From NCBI GenBank assembly GCA_022702545.1, contig JAHRBC010000002.1:5456001-5520000 (forward strand): a DNA stretch of 64,000 bases, in the 5' to 3' direction. The notes under the pieces are model-generated. The model saw only the letters and a program-made list of their open reading frames with translations. It searched no databases and was not told the DNA's origin. The DNA is from Phycomyces nitens (lineage: Eukaryota > Mucoromycota > Mucoromycetes > Mucorales > Phycomycetaceae). Shown one piece after another: positions 56,921 through 64,000 of this stretch. Within the stretch, counting starts at the first letter, position 1; each line of letters begins with the position of its first letter. Position numbers and translations under genes: made by a program.

Positions 56921-56941
56921 CCCACTCCTTTTGCCATAGTG
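56921..56941 (-). repeat. Right terminal inverted repeat of element A
   Basis: Inverted copy of 22272-22292, 18 of 21 positions matching with one gap as aligned by eye, immediately followed by TAT. Confidence 0.7.
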
Positions 56942-57170
56942 TATAATCGGCAAAAGGATCGGCTTCCAAAAAACAGCGAGTTCTCCTGATCACCAAGTAC
57001 ATCTGAGGACCCAACTTTATGGAACAAGGTAGCCAAATATAGAATATAGTAGTTATTTAGTTTCTGTTGCTATGCCAATAAATAATCCTTACGTTCAAAA
57101 TCAACATCTATCATATTGCATTGGGTGGAGATTTCTAGTAAAATATATTATGATACAATTCATAGAGTGT

Positions 57171-57335
57171 TTACAAAAGTAACTTGCCCCTTTCACAATC
57201 TTCAAGACGCTCTAATCTTGCTCTCTTTGCATAACGTTGAGCAGTCAGTTTCTGGACAAGACTGTAACCATTCTTGCTTGTACTGCATCTAGGGCAAAAG
57301 CACTTCTCATTGTAGACATCGGAAGTAGAAGACAT
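57171..57335 (-). pseudogene. N-terminal fragment of a third Tnp2-type transposase
   Basis: Minus strand, ATG at 57335 (MSSTSDVYNEKCFCPRC), continuing STSKNGYSLVQKL and RYAKRARLERLED. It parallels the element B transposase N-terminus (MSSASQNN...CNKCNGNQEGFSMVSRR...RHAKRARIEE), including the paired Cys motif and the AKRAR basic block. Only the first exon is present before a stop at 57171; the rest of the gene is not seen to its left, where the end of element A lies. Element A may have landed in or next to this older relative. Confidence 0.6.
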
Positions 57336-57574
57336 GGTATTTGTGTATTGAAGTTTAAACAAAAAGGAAACAAGTGTTACATATGCTTTATTTGCTATGG
57401 TTTTATAAGAGTGTAAAAATATTATCTCCTGTTCTTTATATTCGAGCCAATTAAATACAAGAAAATAATATTTTCAAGGTGATCACAAAAAAACATGTTG
57501 AGTTGCAAAATTGCTTCAGCTTTCTCCACGTTCTCAGTTAACTGTGCACAGTAGAACAGCCCACCGTTTTCCCA

Positions 57575-60500
57575 GTGAATACTTCAGTTAATGTTGTTAA
57601 TCACGAACAAAGTGAATTGAATACTACTCTTTCTAATATTCAAAATGTACCAAGATCGAGAAGAAATGCACGTCGTAATTGCCCAAGCTGTGGTTCAAAC
57701 ACTCATTCCAGAGCAAGCCACCATGAATGTCCTTTCAATACTGAGCAAACAAGAAATACAACCAATGAGATTACTCCAACAATTTCACAGTATAGAGTCG
57801 CTCGCATGATCCCTTTTAACCCTGAGAACATTATTGGACCAAACATTTCTTTAACTGAAGGAAACTTATATCGCAGACATGTTTTTCCACGTATGGAAAG
57901 CAGATGCCCCTTTTGCAATGCACACATGTGGGTGGATGAGCGCTTAAAATCAAGCAGTATCCAAAACCCGAGGTTCGGATTGTGTTGCTCCAATGGAAAG
58001 ATAACACTTCCATTACCTATTGCACCTCCACAAGAGCTTTTGGATTTTGTCACCAACCATGATGCAAGAAATGAGCAATGTGTGAATTTTCATACCAACA
58101 TTAGAGCATTCAACAATGCATTTGCTTTTGTGTCTATAAAGGCTAATGTTGACGAGAATTTGGCCAGTGGAAGAAATGGCATATCAACATTTCGTGTAAA
58201 TGGTACAATGTACCATAATGTTGGAGCACTTCGAGCTCAAAATGGAACCTCAGCTGGATTTTCACAGATCTATTTCAGTGATATGAATGAGCAGCTTGCG
58301 AGACGGACATCGCTTTTCTCTGGATTAAATCATTTGACTGTAGAGACAATCCAGTCCGTCATCCAGCATGTAAATCCATATGCTCAATCCTTGATGTCTG
58401 TCGCTGAGCAGTTTCGGAACCAGCCATTCGGTAGCCTGCAAGTAATAATAAGAGCAGCAAGAGATGCCGGACGTCGCTATGACATACAGAGCTCGCCTGA
58501 AGTAGCGGCGATGGTTATTGAAGAGAACGTTGATGGTAATGCATCTCCACATGATGTGTTAATAAGTGATCGTACAACTGGATTACGATCCATTAGCTCA
58601 ATGCATCCAGGATATATATCATTGCATTATGTCCTCATGTTCCCTTTTGGAGACGATGGATGGCACATGAATCTTGAATCTGTTCCCTCCAACCCTTCCA
58701 TCACAAACCTCAATAACCAACCAGTACGCATCACCATCCTTGAGCATTGTTGTTATTTTCTGATGATCCGTGATGGCAGCTACCTACATCACTATGGCAG
58801 ATTATTTCAACAGTACATAGTTGACAATTATGTTCGCATAGAGACAAGCCGACTTTTGTACCTTCGACTCAATCAAGATGGTCTCAGAGCAGAGATGTAC
58901 AAGGGCATTGGTAATAATATAGAGGACCCTCGGCAAATCGGAAAAGCAGTAGTCTTGCCATCAACTTTTACCGGAGGACCTCGGTATATGAAGCAAATGC
59001 TTCAAGATGGACTTGCCATCATAAGATCCCGTGGAGTACCGACACTCTTTGTTACATTCACCTGTAACCCTCAATGGCCGGAAATTACAAGAGAGCTCAA
59101 TGGTCAAAAAGCCCAAGACAGACCGGATATTTGCGTCCGTGTTTTCAACTTGAAGATGAAGGAGATGATAAAGCATATACTTGATACAAAATGCTTTGGT
59201 GATGTATCATCTTACATTGGCACAGTTGAGTTTCAGAAGAGAGGCCTTCCCCATGTCCACCTTCTTTTATTCTGATGCCAGATGAACGTCCTCGCACGCC
59301 TGTAGAGTTTGACAACTTTGTTTGTGCAGAGCTCCCTGACCCAATCACCCACCCAAAGTTGTACAATACAGTAGTCAATAGTATGACACATGGTCCTTGC
59401 GGTACTGCCAAGCCTGATGCTCCATGTATGCATAATGGTATATGTACCAAGGGCTATCCAAAGGCATTCATCGAGGAGACAAGGGTAAGCTCAAGTGGAT
59501 ATCCACTTTACAGACGAAGAAACAATGGGCAGTTTCACATCTTTGGCCGTGGACATTTCGTTGTAACAAACCAACATGTTGTCCCATACAATCCATACCT
59601 CTGTCACAAGTATGATGCCCATATCAATGTTGAGATCTGTTCCACAACCCGTGCCATCAAGTATCTGTGTAAGTATCTTACAAAAGGCTCTGATCGTGCA
59701 CAAGTAGAAATTTCAAACGAGAATTCTGCTGTTGATTCTGGACATCGAGATCAACCAGTTGCTATTGATGAGATTACTGAGTACCAGAATGCTCGATATA
59801 TTGGCCCATGTGAAGCTGTGTGGCACACATTTTCAGTCCCTATTCACATGCACCACCCAATGGTATCACGACTCAGTATCCATCTACCTGATGAGCAATA
59901 CGTCAATTTTCGGGAGGACATGTCTGCAGAAGAACTTCGCCTTGCACGCGACTCTCTCTCTCAAGGAACAAAGCTCTTGGCGTTTTTCCAACTCTGTGCT
60001 TGCGACGAAAATGCACGTCAATATGCGTACAATGAAATACCAAAGTATTACACTTGGATGGCTGCCAGCAGAAAATGGAAGGCAAGGAGCAGACCTCCAT
60101 TTAAAGATGTTGTATCTCGGATATATGCCGCCAGTCTGTCAAATATGGAGTTGTTTTGTCTTCGGATGCTCCTGCTCAAAGTACGAGGACCAACAAGTTT
60201 TTCGAGTATCAAGACCGTAGATGGAATTGTGTATGGAACCTTCCAACAAGCTGCTCTTGCTCTTGGGCTCTTGGCGGATGACAATGAATGGGATAAGTGC
60301 ATGGATGAAGCCAGACAACTCTCCCCTTTGGCCTCAATAATTCGTGCATTGTTCACATACATTCTGACCAACTGTTCTCCATCTGATCCTTCTCTTCTTT
60401 GGGAAAAGTACAAAGATGATATGGCTGATGACTACTTTTTCGAGATTCTAAATACTCTTCCAACTACAACAATGGACTTGAGTGAGGAACAGAAAGAGTT

Positions 60501-62181
60501 GATCTTAAAAAGGGCTCTTGGGGACATACAGTCTCGACTCCAGGTTACTGGCCATAACCTTTCGGATTACCCAACAATGCCGCAAGAATTTGTTACGGAT
60601 ATGGGAGATATTCCAATTCTTGAGGCACTTGAAATGGCCGAAAAGAGAGGATACGACGCCGAAGAAGAAAGGCAGGCACTTGAAGTAGTTCAGAGGATGT
60701 TCAACACAGAGCAAAAGATCGCTTACGATCAAATTGTTGCATCCCTGAATCTTTTCGAAAGTGAACCCCAGAGCAGACTGTTCTTTGTTGATGGGCCAGG
60801 CGGGACAGGAAAATCGTTGCTGTTCAAAGCACTTTTGAACTATGTACGATCCAAGGATGAAATCGCTCTCCCTGTCGCTACTTCTGGAATTGCCGCAATC
60901 CTATTGCCCGGTGGAAGGACAGCACACAGCAGGTTCAAGATACCATTAGATGCAAACCATGACTCCTCCTGTGGTATATCACTTGGATCTTCCCACGCAA
61001 GGCTTCTACAAAAAGCCAAACTCTTTCTCTGGGACGAAGCCGTAATGTGCAACAAACACAGCTTTGAGGCTGTTGACAGATGCCTTCGGGACATTATGGG
61101 TGCAGTAGACCCTGTCTATGAGAGAATTCCGTTTGGTGGAAAAGTGTTTGTGTTTGGCGGAGACTTTCGTCAAATCTTGCCTGTTGTGAAGAAAGGCACA
61201 CGATCTCAGGTTGTAGGAGAGTGCTTAAACAGAGCTACTTTCTGGAGATTTGTAAAAGTGTTCCGTTTGATCCAGAACATGAGAGTTTCTCAAAGTGGTC
61301 CTCTTGCTGCTGAATTCGCTGCAAAGTTATTGGCTATTGGAAATGGTGATGGAGAACATGAGCACACTCTTGAGCTCCCTCCACAGTGGTGTATTGACTC
61401 GGAAAGCTATGGAACCCTTATTAATAAGGTGTATCCTCAAATTTCCTCAATCAACCAGCAGCCCCACTACTACAGCCACAATGCCATCCTTGCACCAACC
61501 AACAACATGATCACCCAAATCAATGATGTTGCCATCGAGATCTTTCCTGGAGACACCAAAGAGTATTGCTCTTTAGACACGGTCATGGATTCTGATGATC
61601 CGGATGCAGACAATGCCAGATACCCAGTCGAGTTCCTCAATTACCTCACTTGCAGTGGTATTCCACCTCATATACTCAAGTTGAAAATTGGTATGCCTCT
61701 TCTTATCATGCGCAACGTCGATCCAGAAGCTGGGCTATGTAATGGCACAAAAGTATTTGTAACCACACTCACAACAAACATCATTGGCATCAAACGTTTG
61801 GATCAAGGCAATAATGGAATTGAATACTTCCTCCCAAGATTCAATATGACGACTAATGAAGGCGAGTTTCCCTTTAAGCTCTCACGCCGTCAATTTCCTG
61901 TCCGGGCTGCCTTTGCCATGACAATTAACAAATCTCAAGGACAGACATTGTCTCATGTTGGTGTCTACCTTGAGCATCCTGTGTTTTCTCATGGTCAGCT
62001 GTATGTTGCACTCTCCAGGGCAACAGATCCAACAAATGTGTGTGTGGCTGTCCCAAAAAATGTATCCACCACAAAAATGTTGTATATAAAGAAGTTCTTC
62101 TTTAGTTCCCACATCATCAGTTTTATCAACATATACTTTTATCCTAACATCAATAAATTTTCTATATTATATCCTCACTAA
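57575..62181 (+). pseudogene. Helitron Rep/helicase protein with one frameshift
   Basis: Two abutting frames (57575-59275 and 59275-62181) form one Helitron protein of about 1530 residues. The first holds a CPSCG...H..CP zinc motif and the Helitron N-domain, ending in the Rep two-histidine motif HVHLLL. One missing base near 59268-59274 then shifts the frame to LMPDERPRTPVEF. The second holds the Rep tyrosine region IKYLCKYLTKG. It also has a PIF1-type helicase: GPGGTGKSLLFK (motif I), LFLWDEAVM (II), FVFGGDFRQILPVV (III), AMTINKSQGQTL (V) and YVALSRAT (VI). Helitrons move by rolling-circle replication. No in-frame ATG precedes residue about 78; TTTTCCCAG before 57575 looks like an acceptor, so a 5' exon is likely. 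Apart from the frameshift the protein is intact. Confidence 0.92.
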
Positions 62182-62536
62182 TAACTTAAAATATCTTTTA
62201 CAACCTATAGCAACTATTTACCAATATAATTTATATTATGTCTATCCTCTTATTAAAATGTAGATCCAATTATTAGTAAAGTCAATGGATGAACCAAACT
62301 ATTAAAACTCTAATAATGTAACCAGTAGTCAAAATAATTTATAAACTCAGTAGAACCTCAATAACAGCCTATAGCCATAGATACTACGAAATCGTAAAAT
62401 TAGATCTTTGCAGTAGAACCAGATATTTCTTTCTGCCTGTAGTTGGGAGGTAATCAGGGAGCCCTCGGAGAGCAAGCAGCGCTTGTCTCTAATAAAGCGG
62501 AGATATTTAATAGTCCATAAATATAATTTGTATAAT
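62182..62536. other. Helitron 3' non-coding region
   Basis: AT-rich, no frame of interest. Probably belongs to the Helitron up to the hairpin. Confidence 0.35.
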
Positions 62537-62563
62537 GGGTGCGGTTTGCAGTAAACCGCACCC
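62537..62563. other. Perfect hairpin, candidate Helitron 3' terminus
   Basis: GGGTGCGGTTT and its exact inverse AAACCGCACCC flank a 5-nt loop (GCAGT). It lies 356 bp after the Helitron stop codon. Helitrons end with a GC-rich hairpin followed by CTRR. The first CTAG here is at 62594-62597, 30 nt after the stem, farther than the usual 10-12 nt. A GCACCC also occurs just downstream (62571). Confidence 0.55.
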
Positions 62564-62597
62564 AGAACTGCACCCTTTTTTCCCGTAGTGTATCTAG

Positions 62598-64000
62598 ACA
62601 TCTTTTTCAACCTAATAAACTATAAATTACAAAGATATGAAAATGATGGCAGGCATATTCTTTTGGATTATCATTTTTATTGCCCGCATTTTATCAGGGT
62701 CAAACAGCCTTTTAATACAAAGTATTTGTTTTTCCTTTTTATTTTTTATATTCTTTTGTGCCTAAATATTACCGCAAAATACTCTGGTAATTAATTCTTT
62801 TCTTTCTCTTATGAATATATTTTTTACTTAATATATTTTATTATTCATAGGTAACTGCTTATAAATATATTATGGGGCTCTCTATTGCACTTGACTGTAT
62901 ATCCAAAGGTAAGATCATATTATGCTAAAGCTATTTTTTATTAACCAAATCACTCTTTTATATATAGCCACAAATTCTATTTTTCTATCTATCTCAATAT
63001 AATATTCTGGTAAACCTTTTATATTATAAATATGTCCTCTTTAATAACATCTATCACAGACATCTTGCTATGCTCTTATATGGATTCCCGATTGAAATTA
63101 TCTGGCCATTCCAATGGCTATATCTTGTAAGTAAACTAATATTTTAGTATTACATATTGTTTATCTACAAATATTAATATATATCTATTAGACAATAATC
63201 ATTTGTTAGTATATTACAGAGAGTCTATCAAATGTTCTGTTTATTATATTAAAAATGTAAGTATAAGAATGAATGATTTATATAAAAATAATTTACTAAC
63301 AATCTTCTCTTTTACTTTTAGACAGTATTGGCTTTCTCTCAGCTAGGTAAGTATCCTGGCTCTATTAAGAACCAGTTGATGGTGCCGACCAAGAAATATT
63401 GATTGGTAGAATAGATATACCAAAGAAATAATCTAGAGACTAGAATATATAGCGCAAATGTATTTTTTTATCAAATAAAACGAAAAATAAAAATTTTCAG
63501 AATCTATTGCTCCAAAAAAACAACAAACCAGAGAGGCTTGTTTGCATAGAATAACTACAATTACCTTGCAATAGTCTACAATCATCCTTGATGGACTGTT
63601 AAAACATATTATAAAACCCACTATAAAATATAATGAAAGATAAAACTGGTTGTTTGTAAGTGGTCAATCTCCCCTGACACAAACTGTCTGTGTATCGTAA
63701 AATACAATGCAAAAAAGGGTAGATCGACTAGGAATATATTGTGGCTACAATGTATATTTAAGTTTTGCACTGTTTGAGGGCATTTAAATATTCTACATTG
63801 GATTCTTGTACACCAGTAGGTAGGATGATTCAGTTCACCCCCATATCTTTTTAGTCTACTACAGATCACGATTATATATTACCAAAAGCATAGTAAAACT
63901 ATACAATTAAGTAGCTTATTTTATAAGTTTTATCTACATAATACCCTTAGACTTTTGTAGTGATAAAGCTGCAATGTCAAGAAAGTGTAAAGATGATCTT
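62598..64000. other. AT-rich region with serial intron-like signals, no confirmed gene
   Basis: Between 62780 and 63345 there are repeated GTAAGT/GTAAAC-type donors and TAG/CAG acceptors bounding 30-80 bp segments, like a small-exon gene. Unlike 40878-41610, the joined segments hit stops in the phases I tried. A 31-codon hydrophobic frame begins at 62637 (MKMMAGIFFWIIIF). From 63400 to the end I see nothing. Confidence 0.3.

Larger units (their letters stand above)
22272..56941 (-). mobile_element. Outer CACTA/EnSpm-type DNA transposon (element A), split by nested insertions
   Basis: The left end reads CACTATGGGAAAAAGGAG at 22272. The right end, reverse-complemented from 56941, reads CACTATGGCAAAAGGAG. 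Both are flanked by the 3-bp duplication TAT (22269-22271 and 56942-56944), as expected for CACTA elements. Inside are a minus-strand Tnp2-type transposase whose 3' end lies 296 bp from the left terminus, and a divergent accessory gene at 51218. Removing later insertions leaves about 9.3 kb, a normal size. Near the right end GTTATGCTACCG and GTTATGTTACCG recur (about 56639 and 56895), like subterminal transposase-binding repeats. Pairing of these two ends rests on terminus similarity, TSD and orientation; a chance pairing of two family members is not fully excluded. Confidence 0.72.

Noticed and set aside
62780..63345. Chain of donor and acceptor sites suggesting a small-exon gene
   Set aside because: Unlike 40878-41610, joined segments meet stops in the phases tried, and AT-rich DNA makes such signals common.
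1..64000. CRISPR arrays, rRNA and tRNA genes
   Set aside because: No regular spacer arrays, no rRNA-like conserved blocks and no cloverleaf-like segments with A and B boxes were noticed; a weak tRNA could be missed by eye.

Overview
This window looks like nuclear DNA of an early-diverging filamentous fungus, most likely a member of Mucoromycota. The evidence is AT-rich spacers, many 45-90 bp GT-AG introns, a trehalose-6-phosphate synthase fused to a phosphatase domain, and a mix of chromodomain Ty3/gypsy, LINE, Tc1/mariner, CACTA/Tnp2 and Helitron elements. The organism call is inference. All reading was by eye, with no database search.

Left part (1-9.4 kb): a Tc1/mariner relic at the very start; one intact, unrecognised, acidic protein gene (1306-3336); then gene-poor DNA with degenerate repeats, a 50-bp tandem duplication, a 66-bp inverted repeat, a diverged solo LTR and another Tc1 relic.

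Host gene island (10.1-20.4 kb): a leucine-rich/RNI-like protein (10115-11992, minus). Then three minus-strand genes lie head to tail: a TPS/TPP trehalose enzyme with five exons (13358-15852), a Tan1/THUMPD1-like tRNA acetylation cofactor (16109-17280), and a TMEM209-like membrane protein (17504-19514). A tiny two-exon I78-type peptidase inhibitor (20097-20384, plus) follows. It spans an intron and is easily missed.

Transposon nest (22.3-56.9 kb): a CACTA-type DNA transposon with CACTATGG termini and a TAT target duplication has been split by later insertions. Its minus-strand transposase gene can be followed across all of them. It carries: gypsy-1 (TSD TTATC; itself hit by two solo LTRs with TSDs CACAG and CAGAC); a gypsy-1-family solo LTR (TSD CTCAC); and gypsy-2 (TSD GTAGG). 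The 3' LTR of gypsy-2 holds a Tc1/mariner copy and an 11.6-kb LINE insertion (14-bp TSD at the LTR TATA box). That LINE's ORF1 is split by a second CACTA/Tnp2 element, which holds a transposase, an antisense accessory gene and a six-exon gene of unknown function. The two gypsy-2 LTRs differ at one position by eye, so everything inside it must be younger still.

Right part (52-64 kb): a Helitron-type zinc-motif fragment and a ~230-bp tandem repeat (both inside the outer CACTA element), an N-terminal fragment of a third Tnp2-type transposase, a near-complete Helitron Rep/helicase with one frameshift, a perfect hairpin that may mark the Helitron 3' end, and AT-rich DNA with intron-like signals.
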